Assembly: GCF_005503445.1 (NCBI RefSeq)
Contig: NZ_SCOH01000002.1
Coordinates: 1 to 64,000, forward strand
Length of the DNA stretch: 64,000 nt
Reading direction: 5' to 3'
Source: Chitinivorax sp. B
Lineage (GTDB): Bacteria; Pseudomonadota; Gammaproteobacteria; Burkholderiales; SCOH01
In this document: piece after piece, positions 20,629-32,419 of the stretch
Layout of the letters: every line of letters begins with the position of its first letter
How positions within the stretch are numbered: position 1 is the stretch's first letter
Notes under the pieces: model-generated
The model's database searches: none
Seen by the model: the letters and a program-made list of their open reading frames with translations, nothing else
Told to the model about the DNA's origin: nothing
Made by a program: the position numbers and the translations under genes

Positions 20629-20778
20629 GTCTTCAGGGCGGGGTGCGATTCCCCACCGGCGGTATGGTTGAAAAACTGAGCCCGCGAGCGCTTGATGCGT
20701 ATGAATCGATGTACGATCAAGGTCAGCAGATCCGGTGAGAGGCCGGAGCCGACGGTATAGTCCGGATGAAAGAAGATG
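20629..20778 (+). promoter_or_regulatory. FMN riboswitch (RFN element) upstream of ribB
   Basis: The conserved RFN segments occur in order: TCTTCAGGGCGGGGTG with CCCCACCGGCGG, GAGCCCGCGAGCGC, GGTCAGCAGATCCGGTGAGA, GCCGGAGCCGACGGT, and the closing TCCGGATGAAAGAAGA. These form the FMN-binding multi-helix junction closed by CTTC/GAAG pairing. It lies about 110 bp before the ribB start on the same strand. FMN binding should lower ribB expression. Confidence 0.95.
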
Positions 20779-20846
20779 CAAAGTGCCGCCGTTGCCTAGC
20801 TTTGGCTGTTGCCTAAAGTACGGCCACGTGTTGACGCTTCCGCCCT

Positions 20847-20883
20847 GAAACGCTTATTGCCGACATCCAGCAAGGAGCGTTTC
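20847..20883 (+). promoter_or_regulatory. RBS-sequestering hairpin, expression platform of the riboswitch
   Basis: GAAACGCT (20847-20854) pairs with AGCGTTTC (20876-20883), and TTGC (20857-20860) with GCAA (20870-20873), around a 9-base loop. The ribB ribosome site AAGGAG (20872-20877) is buried in the 3' side, ten bases before the ATG. This suggests translational control, with no T-run terminator visible. Its switching with FMN is inferred. Confidence 0.55.
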
Positions 20884-20886
20884 ACC

Positions 20887-21525
20887 ATGAACTTCAATCC
20901 CGATGATTTCCAAGTGCGTGTTACAGCAGCATTGGATGCCATGCGCATTGGCAAACCTGTGTTGCTGATGGATGACCTCGATCGCGAAAACGAAGCTGAT
21001 CTGATCATAGCGGCAGAACGCATCACTATATCCACCATGGCAATGCTGATTCGCGATTGCAGCGGCATTGTCTGTCTGTGCCTGACAGACGAGAAACTCA
21101 AGCAATTAAACTTGCCGCCAATGGTCAGCCACAACCAAAGTCGACATGGTACAGCTTTCACCATAACCATTGAGGCACGTCACGGCATCAGTACGGGCGT
21201 ATCTGCGGCAGACCGGGTCACGACCGTTCAAGCGGCGATTGCAGCAGACACCAAAGCGGATGATCTGGTCAGCCCTGGCCACATGTTCCCGTTACGCGCA
21301 GCACCCGGTGGAGTGCTTTCAAGGCGGGGACATACTGAAGGATCCGTCGATCTGGCCTTGTTGGCGGGATTACAGCCTGCCACTGTCTTGTGCGAATTGA
21401 TGAATCCAGATGGCACGATGGCACAGGGTCAGGCTATATGGGATTACGCTGCACTGCATGCACTGCCGATTCTATCGATAGAAGATATTGTCCGCTTTCG
21501 CCAAGCCAGTTGCCTGGCGGCATAA
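20887..21525 (+). CDS. ribB: 3,4-dihydroxy-2-butanone 4-phosphate synthase RibB
   Basis: A 212-residue DHBP synthase that turns ribulose 5-phosphate into formate and the four-carbon riboflavin precursor. Motifs include [11 protein letters not shown] (metal and substrate loop), GHMFPLRA and [10 protein letters not shown]. It is monofunctional, without the GTP cyclohydrolase II half. AAGGAG lies nine bases before the ATG within a predicted hairpin. The gene lies on the plus strand inside the ruv region, controlled by the FMN riboswitch. Confidence 0.96.
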   Translation: MNFNPDDFQVRVTAALDAMRIGKPVLLMDDLDRENEADLIIAAERITISTMAMLIRDCSGIVCLCLTDEKLKQLNLPPMVSHNQSRHGTAFTITIEARHGISTGVSAADRVTTVQAAIAADTKADDLVSPGHMFPLRAAPGGVLSRRGHTEGSVDLALLAGLQPATVLCELMNPDGTMAQGQAIWDYAALHALPILSIEDIVRFRQASCLAA

Positions 21526-21601
21526 CACCCACTGAAAACAGGCTTGAAGCAGATCACCACTCATCGGCTATATGACTCTCCGGTGAGTTGTGAGCTATGG
21601 C

Positions 21602-22201
21602 CTAAACTTTGGCCAAGCTTTTCAATGCAAGGCGAATGCCATCCGATACACCAACATCGTTTGGCAGTAACTTGATGGCAGCAGCAGCTTCGCGTTCGTT
21701 GTATCCCAACGCCAGCAATGCATTGATAATGTCGCTGCGTTCAGATGCCACCGACAGCAACGGCAAGCCACCACTCGGTGTCGGTGCACTACCACCATCA
21801 AAACTCAGCTTGCCACGCAGCTCCAACACCAACCGCTCGGCTGTTTTTTTCCCTATACCAGGGATTTTTGATAGCCTTGCCACATCCTCACCTGCGATCG
21901 CAATGGCAAGCTCATCAGCGCTCATACCGGAAAGAATGGCCAGGGCAATCTTGGGGCCAATACCGGATATCTTCAGCACCTGCCTGAAGGTCTCACGTTC
22001 ACCTTTGGTAGCAAAACCATATAACAGATGAGCGTCTTCCCTGATCACGTGGTGAGTAAACAGGGTGACCTTTTCGTTCAAATGCGGCAGAACATAAAAC
22101 GTGCTCATCGGAACATCAACCTCGTAACCTACTCCGTTTACATCGACCACAATTTGCGGTGGCTGCTTTTCAGCCAACACACCATTCAATCTTCCAATCA
22201 T
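21602..22201 (-). CDS. ruvA: Holliday junction DNA-binding protein RuvA
   Basis: A 199-residue protein with the N-terminal OB-like domain ([12 protein letters not shown]), tandem helix-hairpin-helix motifs ([13 protein letters not shown] and [13 protein letters not shown]) and a C-terminal domain III that contacts RuvB. RuvA tetramers hold the four-way junction open. It follows ruvC by 68 bp on the same strand and converges with ribB. The partner ruvB is about 1.1 kb further along. Confidence 0.97.
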   Translation of the reverse strand: MIGRLNGVLAEKQPPQIVVDVNGVGYEVDVPMSTFYVLPHLNEKVTLFTHHVIREDAHLLYGFATKGERETFRQVLKISGIGPKIALAILSGMSADELAIAIAGEDVARLSKIPGIGKKTAERLVLELRGKLSFDGGSAPTPSGGLPLLSVASERSDIINALLALGYNEREAAAAIKLLPNDVGVSDGIRLALKSLAKV

Positions 22202-22269
22202 GTTTTCTTTCCGTCATTGCTCGGATAACGCCCAATTAAGATAATCAAGCATGATGAATCATACAGAGA

Positions 22270-22794
22270 TCAGGCCAAACGCCCGCGCTTGACTCGATAA
22301 CCCTGACTGGCCAGACCTTTGGCCAACGAACCATTGTGGTTGGCATGACACAACGCACAGGCCAAGGCATCCGCCGCATCCGCCTGTGGATAGCCTTCCA
22401 GTTTCAACAATCGTTTTACCATTTCCTGCACCTGCTCCTTGGCAGCCTTGCCATGACCAACCACGGCCTGCTTGACTTGCAACGCGGTATATTCTGCCAC
22501 CGGCAGATCACGCATCACTGCCGCAGAAATCGCCGCACCCCGCGCCTGCCCCAAAAGAAGAGTTGATTGTGGATTGACATTGACGAAGACCTGTTCAATT
22601 ACCACCTGATCAGGTTGATACTCCGTAATAATTGCAAACAAACCATCAATAATGCATTTCAGCCGGGCAGGTAATAAGTCATCCCCTAGGGTGCGAACGC
22701 ATCCACTGGCAACGTAGTAGCGAGCCTGCCCTTTCACATCGATCACGCCGAAACCTGTCACCCGCAAGCCAGGGTCAATACCTAATATCCGCAT
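22270..22794 (-). CDS. ruvC: Crossover junction endodeoxyribonuclease RuvC
   Basis: A 174-residue Holliday junction resolvase with RNase H-like fold. The acidic residues are seen in [16 protein letters not shown] (Asp7), VVIEQVF (Glu) and [13 protein letters not shown] (two Asp). It cuts junctions symmetrically in the ruvABC pathway. It is the first gene of the ruvCA pair; 257 bp upstream are without a supported gene. Confidence 0.97.
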   Translation of the reverse strand: MRILGIDPGLRVTGFGVIDVKGQARYYVASGCVRTLGDDLLPARLKCIIDGLFAIITEYQPDQVVIEQVFVNVNPQSTLLLGQARGAAISAAVMRDLPVAEYTALQVKQAVVGHGKAAKEQVQEMVKRLLKLEGYPQADAADALACALCHANHNGSLAKGLASQGYRVKRGRLA

Positions 22795-23051
22795 AAAGAG
22801 GGTTGAGCTCGTATAAAAATGCTATGTTTATGAAAGAGCAAGCTTTATTCCATATTTCAAGCAGCACGACTACACAAACTATTGTATAAAACCCCATTGT
22901 GGCAATGTTTCATCAGTTTGAATGTAGCGTACTTACCGACTTTCGACAGCTTGCCATACCCGACGACCGACACAATCAGCCGTTGGCCCTATTGGCGTGG
23001 AGCCATGTTGTGTCACCCACAGCGTGCATCCTTTGCCCCTGAAAGCATAAC

Positions 23052-23720
23052 GTGCGGCCTGCAAGTCACTTACTCACCAACCATGACCCAACATTGCAGC
23101 ACGCATTTGCAATGATGACGGTCGCTGCGTTACTGGACGATGTCGACATATTGATATTCGCCACCGACTTGGACGGGCGTATACTGTTTCTCAACCAAAC
23201 CGCTGCCAGAACACTAGGAATAGCCCAAACATCAGGTGCTGAGCTGATTTGTGCCGAGCTGATGCCCGCCTGGTCACATATTCTGCTAATGAAGACAGCC
23301 ATCCCCCACGCCAATACAGAGCGAATTTGGCGTGGGGAACTGGCCTTACTGTCCAGTAATGGTGGTGAAATCCCGGTGCGTTTACAGCTATTGGCACACC
23401 AGCCATCACCAGACAGCCCCATCATTCATCTATTTTATGCGCAGAACCTAACTGGCGAACGTCGCCGAGAACATGCACTGACAAGGGCCAAACACGATGC
23501 CGAAAACAGCAATCACGTACGTGGGCAATTTCTGAGCAATATTGCGTCACAGCTGCGCAACCCGATTGACTTGTTGCACGATGACTTAACGCAGCTTTGC
23601 CAAGCAGACGAACTAGATGTGGCACATCGCGTGTTGTTGCAACAATCACTCAATCAAATCCGGAAAATTCAACGCTTCATAGACGACGTGCTTGCCTACA
23701 TCGATCTCGAAAAAATATAG
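23052..23720 (+). CDS. PAS protein with a kinase-like dimerisation helix lacking His
   Basis: A 222-residue protein. Residues 22-135 form a PAS domain (ATDLDGRILFLNQTAARTLG), and 145-215 resemble the dimerisation domain of histidine kinases. In its H-box, FLSNIASQLRNP (160-171), the phospho-accepting His is Ser166. No ATP-binding kinase domain follows: the frame stops normally two residues after the helical pair. It may be a regulatory fragment that dimerises with a true kinase or a decayed kinase gene. The GTG start is weakly supported; an ATG at 23112 just before the PAS domain is possible. It converges with murU, with only 9 bp between the stop codons. Confidence 0.6.
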   Translation: MRPASHLLTNHDPTLQHAFAMMTVAALLDDVDILIFATDLDGRILFLNQTAARTLGIAQTSGAELICAELMPAWSHILLMKTAIPHANTERIWRGELALLSSNGGEIPVRLQLLAHQPSPDSPIIHLFYAQNLTGERRREHALTRAKHDAENSNHVRGQFLSNIASQLRNPIDLLHDDLTQLCQADELDVAHRVLLQQSLNQIRKIQRFIDDVLAYIDLEKI

Positions 23721-23729
23721 TGATTGCGC

Positions 23730-25435
<1,706 letters not shown>

Positions 25436-25488
25436 GTTAAAGACTCGACGCGCTTTTAAGATAGAATGCCTAATTTTACATCGTCCAC

Positions 25489-27732
25489 GTGCGCAACCGT
25501 ACTATGCGGCCGTTCCACCTGACTCCTATTGCACTGCTCCTGCTGGCATCCACCTCCCATGCGGAAGGCCCAACAGCCCCGTTGAAGCTGGATTCCAATC
25601 TCATCCTCAATCCGCCCCGCGGGGAGCCGGTTGGCGCCTGGCACCTGTCGGCAGACAAGATTGAGGGTAGTCCTCAAACCCAGCTTAACGCCAGTGGCAA
25701 TGTGCAATTACGCCGCCGAGGAGCGTTGATCGCCGCTGATACCATGTGTTATCGCAGCAATCCAGAACAGATCGAAGCCGAAGGCAATGCCCGTGCCGAA
25801 CAGTATGGGGACATTGTATGGGGTGATCAAATGCTGCTGCGACAGGATAACTCAACCGGTTTTGTAAACAATGCCCGTTATCAGATGGGACTTGGTGCAC
25901 GCGGCACTGCTCGCAAAATGGTGATGGAAGGCGAGAAACAATACAGTTTCGAGACTGGTAGCTTCACCACCTGCCAACCCGACAACGACGATTGGGTATT
26001 CCGCAGTGACAAACTGACACTGGATTACAACCGCAACGTAGGTGAAGCCCATCACACCACCTTGCATTTCCTTGGCGTACCAGTCCTGTATTGGCCCTGG
26101 ATGGATTTTTCATTGAATGGTCAACGTAAAACGGGCTTTCTTCCCCCGATACAAGGCTCATCCAACAAGGGTGGTTTTGAAATCACGCTACCGTTTTACT
26201 GGAATATTGCACCCAACTACGATGCAGAGATTGCACCACGTATCATCAGCCGACGCGGTTTGGCGCTGAATACCGAGTTTCGTTATCTGCAGCCCTCGTT
26301 CACCGGCACCTTGAAGTCAGAGGTACTGAACAGTGACCGACTCACCAATACCCGCCGGTCTTATGTTTCGTTCCAACATCAGCACAAGCTGCTGGATAAC
26401 CTGCATGCCAATTTGAATTTGCAGCGTGCTTCTGACGATGAATATTTCATCGACCTCAGCAACAAGGTCAGCTCAACTTCACAAGGTATTCTGCCTCGAG
26501 AAGGCTCGCTGACGTATACGAATTCGGGGTGGGTCGCACAGACCAGAGTGCAACGCTACCAGACGCTCAAAGACGAACAGCTCAATCTGGTATCAGCCCC
26601 TTATGCACGCGTACCTCAAGTCCAGTTAACCAGACAGGGCTATGATGGCTTCGGGACCAATTACAACTTCATGGGTGAATATACCCATTTCTCCCATCCG
26701 ACCCAGGTTTCCGGCAAACGTCTGGTGATCAATCCATCGATCTCCACCACGCTGAATACCACTTATGCCTACATCACACCGAAGCTTGGGCTGCATTACA
26801 CCCAATACAACATTGACCGGTTTGATCAGACCCCTGGCTATCGGTACAAACGGACACTACCCATTTTCAGCACCGATGCAGGCATCGTGCTGGAGCGCGA
26901 CGATTCATGGTTCGGTAACGAATTCGTGCAAACATTGGAGCCACGTATCTTCTACGTACGCACACCTTACCGTGAACAAAACCAATTGCCACTTTTTGAC
27001 AGCGCTCTGCGTGACTTCAACTATGCATCGATGTTCAGCGAAAACCAGTTTGCGGGCCAGGACCGCATCAATGATGCAAATCAGATCACTGCGGCAGTCA
27101 CGACACGCTTTCTGGAAACCTCAACGGGCCGAGAACGGTTGAGGTTTGGAGTGGGGCAGCGCTTTTACCGAAGCCCACAACGAGTCACCTTGACGCCACA
27201 GGCCGAAGACCCGTCCGGACGCTCTCGCAATTCATCTGACATCATCACTTTCGGCGGCGGTCAGCTGACTAATAGCTTGGATGTGGATGCCACTTGGCAA
27301 TACAACTCCAGTATTCACAAAACACAGCGTATTGATTACAACTTCCGATACCAACCGGCAATTGGCAAAGCCATCAATCTTGGCTATCGCATGAACCGTG
27401 ACTTGCTGAGGCAAGTTGATTTCTCTACCCAGTGGCCTATTAGCAGCCGCTGGTCTGGCGTAGGCCGGGTTGCCTATTCGTTGAAGGATCGGAAGAATCT
27501 AGAGAGCTTGGCAGGTATTGAATACAATGCCGGCTGCTGGGTATTACGCTTGGTTGGCCAGCGCTTTGTGGCCAGCACCAATCAGGTCAACAGCAATATT
27601 TTCCTACAGATTGAATTGTCCGACGTTGCGCGAATCGGCACCAACCCGCTGGAATTGCTAGCGCGGACGATTCCTGGTTATTCAAAATTGACGGCATCAC
27701 CGCAGCCTCTACAAAGCGATGCCTACAAATAA
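25489..27732 (+). CDS. lptD: LPS-assembly outer membrane protein LptD
   Basis: A 747-residue protein: signal peptide ending S-H-A-E near residue 25, an OstA-like beta-jellyroll (about 35-160) and a large C-terminal beta-barrel. LptD with LptE inserts LPS into the outer leaflet. Cysteines at C-Y-R-S-N-P, F-T-T-C-Q-P and A-G-C-W-V are candidates for the structural disulfides. The start is a GTG; an ATG five codons in is also possible, and no clear ribosome site is seen. It heads lptD-surA-pdxA-rsmA; SurA is needed for LptD folding. Confidence 0.95.
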   Translation: MRNRTMRPFHLTPIALLLLASTSHAEGPTAPLKLDSNLILNPPRGEPVGAWHLSADKIEGSPQTQLNASGNVQLRRRGALIAADTMCYRSNPEQIEAEGNARAEQYGDIVWGDQMLLRQDNSTGFVNNARYQMGLGARGTARKMVMEGEKQYSFETGSFTTCQPDNDDWVFRSDKLTLDYNRNVGEAHHTTLHFLGVPVLYWPWMDFSLNGQRKTGFLPPIQGSSNKGGFEITLPFYWNIAPNYDAEIAPRIISRRGLALNTEFRYLQPSFTGTLKSEVLNSDRLTNTRRSYVSFQHQHKLLDNLHANLNLQRASDDEYFIDLSNKVSSTSQGILPREGSLTYTNSGWVAQTRVQRYQTLKDEQLNLVSAPYARVPQVQLTRQGYDGFGTNYNFMGEYTHFSHPTQVSGKRLVINPSISTTLNTTYAYITPKLGLHYTQYNIDRFDQTPGYRYKRTLPIFSTDAGIVLERDDSWFGNEFVQTLEPRIFYVRTPYREQNQLPLFDSALRDFNYASMFSENQFAGQDRINDANQITAAVTTRFLETSTGRERLRFGVGQRFYRSPQRVTLTPQAEDPSGRSRNSSDIITFGGGQLTNSLDVDATWQYNSSIHKTQRIDYNFRYQPAIGKAINLGYRMNRDLLRQVDFSTQWPISSRWSGVGRVAYSLKDRKNLESLAGIEYNAGCWVLRLVGQRFVASTNQVNSNIFLQIELSDVARIGTNPLELLARTIPGYSKLTASPQPLQSDAYK

Positions 27733-27761
27733 GCCCTGTTCACAATGAAAGTATATCCCCG

Positions 27762-29054
27762 ATGAAGTTGCATCTAATCCGTGCCGGCCTGCTGGCCGCC
27801 CTGATTTCCGCCGCAACCGCCCAGGCTGCGCCGATTGCCGTTGATCGTGTCGTCGCAGTGGTGAACAAGCAGGCGATTACTTATAACGAGCTGAAGGAAC
27901 GGGTGAAAACGGTCACTCGGCAGATGAATGTTCAGAAAATCCCGCTCCCCAAGACAGAAGTACTGGAATCGCAAGTACTGGAACGGATGGTTAGTGAACA
28001 GGTATTGCTGCAATTGGCATTCGATACCGGTATTCGAGTGGACGATACTCAACTTGACCGAACTGTAGAGCGAATCGCACAACAGAATAATATGTCCCTG
28101 CCGTCTTTCCGTGCAGCGCTGAAAAAAGATGGGATCGACTTCAAGCAATTTCGTGAAGAGATCCGCAGTGAAATCATTATCAGCCGCCTACGCGATCGGG
28201 AGGTGGACAACCGAGTGGTCGTGACCGATGCAGAAATCGACGGCCAAATGAAGCAGCAAGAGAGCCAAGGGGAAGGCGGCCAGGAATATCAGCTGTCACA
28301 TATTCTGGTATCGATCCCGGAAAACGCCACACCAGAACAGATCGCCAAACTGCGTGAAAAAACAGAGAAAGCCGCCGCCGAAATCCAGAAGGGCACCAAC
28401 TTCTCGCAAGTAGCGGCCAGCTATTCCGATGCACCGGATGCACTGGAGGGGGGATCGTTGGGTTGGCGCCCAGTAGGGCGTCTACCAAGCCTGTTTGTCG
28501 AGCAAATCGAAAAAATGAAGGCTGATCAAGTCAGTGGCGTACTAAAGAGTGCCAAGGGCTTCCATATCATCAAACTGCAAGACAAGCGCATCAAGAGCGA
28601 ACAAATGGTGGTTGAGCAGACCCACGCACGCCATATTCTGATTCGTACCAATGAGGCGGTTTCCGAGCAGGAAGCCAAGCAATCCATCGACAATATTGCG
28701 GCACGCATCAAAGGTGGTGGGAAATTTGAGGAAATTGCCCGTCAACAATCCGAGGACGGCAGCGCACCCAAAGGTGGTGACCTTGGTTGGCTCAGCCCAG
28801 GTGATACCGTACCTGAATTCGAAGAAGCCATGAACAAGCTCAGCCCCGGGCAAATGAGTGAACCGATACGTACCGCTTTTGGTTGGCATTTGATTAAGGT
28901 GATTGAGCGTCGCAATCAGGATGTCAGCACAGACCGGCTACGTAGTTCTATCCGCCAAGCGATCCGTGCCCGCAAGTCGGATGAAAGCTTTGTTGACTGG
29001 GTGCGCCAACAACGTGACCGGGCTTATGTCGAATTGAAGCTGGAAGATCGTTGA
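27762..29054 (+). CDS. surA: Periplasmic chaperone and prolyl isomerase SurA
   Basis: A 430-residue protein with a signal peptide (cleavage near A-Q-A-A, residue 23), an N-terminal chaperone region (about 25-170), two parvulin domains (about 175-280 and 285-390) with [10 protein letters not shown] and HARHILIRT, and a C-terminal helix. It escorts outer membrane proteins, including LptD. It starts 29 bp after lptD and its stop overlaps the pdxA ATG by one base. Confidence 0.96.
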   Translation: MKLHLIRAGLLAALISAATAQAAPIAVDRVVAVVNKQAITYNELKERVKTVTRQMNVQKIPLPKTEVLESQVLERMVSEQVLLQLAFDTGIRVDDTQLDRTVERIAQQNNMSLPSFRAALKKDGIDFKQFREEIRSEIIISRLRDREVDNRVVVTDAEIDGQMKQQESQGEGGQEYQLSHILVSIPENATPEQIAKLREKTEKAAAEIQKGTNFSQVAASYSDAPDALEGGSLGWRPVGRLPSLFVEQIEKMKADQVSGVLKSAKGFHIIKLQDKRIKSEQMVVEQTHARHILIRTNEAVSEQEAKQSIDNIAARIKGGGKFEEIARQQSEDGSAPKGGDLGWLSPGDTVPEFEEAMNKLSPGQMSEPIRTAFGWHLIKVIERRNQDVSTDRLRSSIRQAIRARKSDESFVDWVRQQRDRAYVELKLEDR

Positions 29055-30040
29055 TGGCAGTTGCCCCACTTGTTCTGACCAGCGGTGAGCCCGCTGGTAT
29101 TGGTCCTGATCTGGTATTGATGTTGGCACAGTCAGCGCAGATTTGGCCTATGGTTGTCCTGGCAGACCAAGACCTGTTGGCAGCCCGCGCAGAACAGCTT
29201 GGCATGCAGATTACACTAAGATCTGCGGACTCAGGCCCAGCCCAAGTTGGCGGTGGTGTATTGTCAGTACACCATGTGCCACTGCAGGCAAGTTGCCAAG
29301 CAGGTAAATTGAACCCAGCTAATGCTGGTTACGTTCTGGCACTGCTTGAAGCTGCTGTCATTGGTTGCCAGACAGGTCGATATGCTGCCATGGTGACGGC
29401 CCCTATTCACAAAGGCGTCATCAATGAAGCGGGTATCCCGTTCACCGGCCATACCGAATGGCTAGCCGAACGTACAGCTACTTCAAAAGTGGTCATGATG
29501 TTGGCTGGCGAGGCGATGCGGGTTGCGCTTGCTACCACTCATCTGCCATTGAAAGACGTCTCAGCCTCGCTGACAATCGAGAGTCTGCGGCAGACATTAC
29601 GGATTCTGTACCACGACCTGCAGAACAAATTCGGTTTTGACAATCCACGTATTCTGGTGGCTGGACTCAATCCTCACGCTGGTGAGGGAGGTCATATGGG
29701 ACGGGAAGAAATCGATGTCATCATTCCTGTCTTGAATCAGCTACGTGCAGAAGGTATGCAACTGATTGGTCCATTACCAGCCGACACCCTGTTCAATCGT
29801 CCAGTCTTGTCGCAAGGTGACGCCGTATTGGCGATGTACCATGATCAAGGATTGCCAGTGCTGAAATATGCCACCTTTGGTGAAGGCATCAACATCACCC
29901 TCGGCCTACCGATCATTCGAACTTCGGTTGACCATGGTACCGCACTGGATCTGGCCGGAACTGGCCGAGCAGACGATGGTAGCTTGCGTGCGGCCGTCAA
30001 TCTGGCACAGATACTGGCTAATCGCACAGCAACGCACTGA
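29054..30040 (+). CDS. pdxA: 4-hydroxythreonine-4-phosphate dehydrogenase PdxA
   Basis: A 328-residue NAD-dependent enzyme of pyridoxal phosphate synthesis that oxidises 4-phosphohydroxy-L-threonine. Motifs include [11 protein letters not shown] at the N-terminus, TGHTEWLAE, the metal-binding [10 protein letters not shown] and AMYHDQGL. The ATG at 29054 overlaps the surA TGA (TGATG) and is preceded by GGAAGA. The surA-pdxA-rsmA order is classical. Confidence 0.96.
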   Translation: MAVAPLVLTSGEPAGIGPDLVLMLAQSAQIWPMVVLADQDLLAARAEQLGMQITLRSADSGPAQVGGGVLSVHHVPLQASCQAGKLNPANAGYVLALLEAAVIGCQTGRYAAMVTAPIHKGVINEAGIPFTGHTEWLAERTATSKVVMMLAGEAMRVALATTHLPLKDVSASLTIESLRQTLRILYHDLQNKFGFDNPRILVAGLNPHAGEGGHMGREEIDVIIPVLNQLRAEGMQLIGPLPADTLFNRPVLSQGDAVLAMYHDQGLPVLKYATFGEGINITLGLPIIRTSVDHGTALDLAGTGRADDGSLRAAVNLAQILANRTATH

Positions 30041-30163
30041 CCGCGACAACGGCTACAACAAAAGCGCCTTCACACACTACAATGCAATGGCTTATTCAAA
30101 GCATCGCACTTGGCCTACAAATTGGCCAGATCGATGTTGCGCATCTTTGTATTCAGTCTTACT

Positions 30164-30188
30164 GACGCGCGACAGCGCGTCTGCTTTT
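30164..30188 (+). terminator. Hairpin between pdxA and rsmA
   Basis: GACGCGC-GACA-GCGCGTC followed by TGCTTTT lies 25 bp before rsmA. It has the form of a weak intrinsic terminator and may reduce readthrough from the lptD transcript into rsmA. Confidence 0.45.
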
Positions 30189-30212
30189 CAACACGCTTCG
30201 TGGTAACCCATT

Positions 30213-30995
30213 ATGAGTCAACATATTCCGCGCAAGCGCTTTGGCCAGAACTTTCTGGAAGATCAAGGCGTCATTGGCGACATCATTTATGCCATCAATC
30301 CTCGCCAGGATGACGTCATTGTCGAAATTGGTCCAGGGCTTGGCGCCCTCACCCAACCATTGCTCGCTCACCTCAAGCACCTGCACTGTGTAGAAATTGA
30401 TCGTGACATCATTGCGCGATTGGAAAAGCGATATTCAGCGGATCGACTAACCATCCATGGCATCGATGCCCTAAAGTTTGACTTTTGCACTTTAGGCGAC
30501 AAACTTCGTATAGTCGGCAATTTGCCCTATAACATTTCATCACCACTGTTGTTTCATCTTGCTGAATACAACAGCCGCATTGTCGACATGCATTTCATGT
30601 TGCAAAAAGAAGTGGTCGATCGTATGGTTGCAGAGCCGTCTACAGCGGATTACGGCCGACTGTCTGTCATGTTGCAATATCGGTTCTACATGGAAAAAGT
30701 ACTGGATGTACCGCCGGAAGCATTCAATCCACCACCCAAGGTAGATTCAGCAGTTGTTCGCATGATCCCGCTGCCTAAGCCCACTTTGGCTTGCCAGCAC
30801 ATTGGTCAGTTGGAACAACTTGTCACACAAGCCTTCTCACAACGCCGCAAAACTTTGCGCAATAATTTGAAAGAGTGGCTGGATATCACGGATTTTGAAC
30901 AGTTGGGAATCAACCCGGGTCTGCGCCCTGAAAACCTGTCGGTAGAGGACTTTGTCAGGATGACCAATTACTTGTCATCTCGGCTTGAAAAGTAG
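30213..30995 (+). CDS. rsmA: 16S rRNA dimethyladenosine transferase RsmA (KsgA)
   Basis: A 260-residue SAM-dependent methyltransferase that dimethylates A1518 and A1519 of 16S rRNA. It has the N-terminal KRFGQNFL, the SAM-binding EIGPGLGALT, and the catalytic NLPYNISSPL motif; the C-terminal helical domain with FSQRRKTLRNNL binds RNA. It follows pdxA by 172 bp, in part a hairpin. It closes the lptD-surA-pdxA-rsmA series. Confidence 0.97.
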   Translation: MSQHIPRKRFGQNFLEDQGVIGDIIYAINPRQDDVIVEIGPGLGALTQPLLAHLKHLHCVEIDRDIIARLEKRYSADRLTIHGIDALKFDFCTLGDKLRIVGNLPYNISSPLLFHLAEYNSRIVDMHFMLQKEVVDRMVAEPSTADYGRLSVMLQYRFYMEKVLDVPPEAFNPPPKVDSAVVRMIPLPKPTLACQHIGQLEQLVTQAFSQRRKTLRNNLKEWLDITDFEQLGINPGLRPENLSVEDFVRMTNYLSSRLEK

Positions 30996-31199
30996 CTTGT
31001 ACGCGGGATAGCAGGATGTTGGCACCCGTAACGCAAGATGACATACAAGCACAAATGCACCATACAGGAAATTAGCAATTGTACTTAAACGTCGGTCGGT
31101 TACGATGCGGCAAAAAGAAGCCATATCGGCATTTGCAGATACAAAACTGTAACATCCAGGCTCATCAGGGCCGAGCTTCATAATTCAAGGAGACATTTT

Positions 31200-32099
31200 A
31201 TGCGCGTCAGCAAGACCATTCTGGCCATGTTGGTTACTGGTATTGCCGCATCAGGAGCAGTACACGCTGCGGAACTGACCGGCACCCTGAAAAAAATCAA
31301 GGATAGCGGGTCCATCACCATCGGCCACCGCGAATCGTCGATTCCTTTTTCCTACATGGACGACAAACAGAAAGTGGTTGGCTACTCGCATGAAATTGCG
31401 ATGGCCGTTGTTAATGAAGTGAAAAAACAACTCAGCACCCCTGGGCTGATTGTTAAACTCAACTCCGTCACCTCGCAGACACGCATTCCGCTGGTACAGA
31501 ATGGCACAGTGGACCTGGAGTGCGGTTCTACCACCAACAACACCGAGCGCCAGAAGCAAGTCGCCTTTTCCAACTCGATTTTCGTCATTGGCACTCGCCT
31601 GATGACCAAAAAAGATTCTGGTGTCAAAGATTTTCCAGATCTGTCTGGCAAGAATGTCGTGACTACTGCTGGCACCACCTCTGAACGGATCATTCGTAAA
31701 ATGAATGCCGAAAAGAGTATGGGTATGAACATCATCAGCGCCAAAGACCATGGCGAATCATTCCTGATGCTGGAAACCGGCCGCGCTGTAGCCTTCATGA
31801 TGGATGATGCACTGCTGTACGGTGAAATGGCCAAAGCAAAGAATGCGAAAGACTGGGTCGTGACCGGTAAACCTCAATCTTTTGAAGCTTATGGCTGCAT
31901 GATGCGCAAGGATGACCCTCAATTCAAGAAAGTGGTCGATGACACCATTGCGGGTTTGATGAAGAGCGGCAAGGTCAATGAAATCTATAAACGCTGGTTC
32001 CAAAGCCCGATTCCGCCCAAGGGTCTAAACCTCAATTTTCCATTGAGCGACGATATGCAAGCATTGATCAAGAATCCGAACGACAAGGCATTCGAGTAA
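31200..32099 (+). CDS. gltI: Glutamate/aspartate ABC transporter binding protein GltI
   Basis: A 299-residue periplasmic amino acid binding protein with a signal peptide ending V-H-A-A near residue 22, and a bilobal type 2 fold. Segments IGHRESSIPFSYMDDKQK, GTTSERI and the C-terminal IYKRWFQSPIPPKG closely match GltI/AatJ. It delivers acidic amino acids to the GltJKL transporter encoded next. AAGGAGA precedes the ATG by about 7 bp. A 320-bp structured gap separates it from gltJ. Confidence 0.92.
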   Translation: MRVSKTILAMLVTGIAASGAVHAAELTGTLKKIKDSGSITIGHRESSIPFSYMDDKQKVVGYSHEIAMAVVNEVKKQLSTPGLIVKLNSVTSQTRIPLVQNGTVDLECGSTTNNTERQKQVAFSNSIFVIGTRLMTKKDSGVKDFPDLSGKNVVTTAGTTSERIIRKMNAEKSMGMNIISAKDHGESFLMLETGRAVAFMMDDALLYGEMAKAKNAKDWVVTGKPQSFEAYGCMMRKDDPQFKKVVDDTIAGLMKSGKVNEIYKRWFQSPIPPKGLNLNFPLSDDMQALIKNPNDKAFE

Positions 32100-32123
32100 T
32101 CCACACCATGAACTGACTTGGTA

Positions 32124-32374
32124 AGCACCCGAGCAATCGGGTGCTAGATTGGCAGATCTATGCCTCTGCCAACTACCTCTTCTGCGTCCCAAAAGGACCA
32201 ACAGTTCGTAACGGATTGCCTAATATCAAATACAACAGATAGCTGGGTGGCATCCAAAACCCACCCATTGCACGAGAGCTGTTCACCACACAACGCGTAT
32301 CACCCGCAATGCAGGCTTACCAACCATCGTCATTGATGGCAATGGGCTAGCCGCGTCTGCCATCGGGGGATGGC
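32124..32374 (+). promoter_or_regulatory. Series of four hairpins between gltI and gltJ
   Basis: Four inverted repeats occur in the 320-bp non-coding gap: 32124-32145 (AGCACCCG), 32149-32172 (TTGGCAGA), 32244-32267 (TGGGTGG) and 32359-32374 (GCCATC), each with a matching second arm. The first two are adjacent. Such structures commonly protect the upstream binding-protein mRNA and lower downstream permease expression. That role here is inferred. No gene is seen in the gap. Confidence 0.5.
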
Positions 32375-32419
32375 GTGATGTGATTTTTGCTTTGTCGTGT
32401 TCCACTCTGGAGATGCAGC

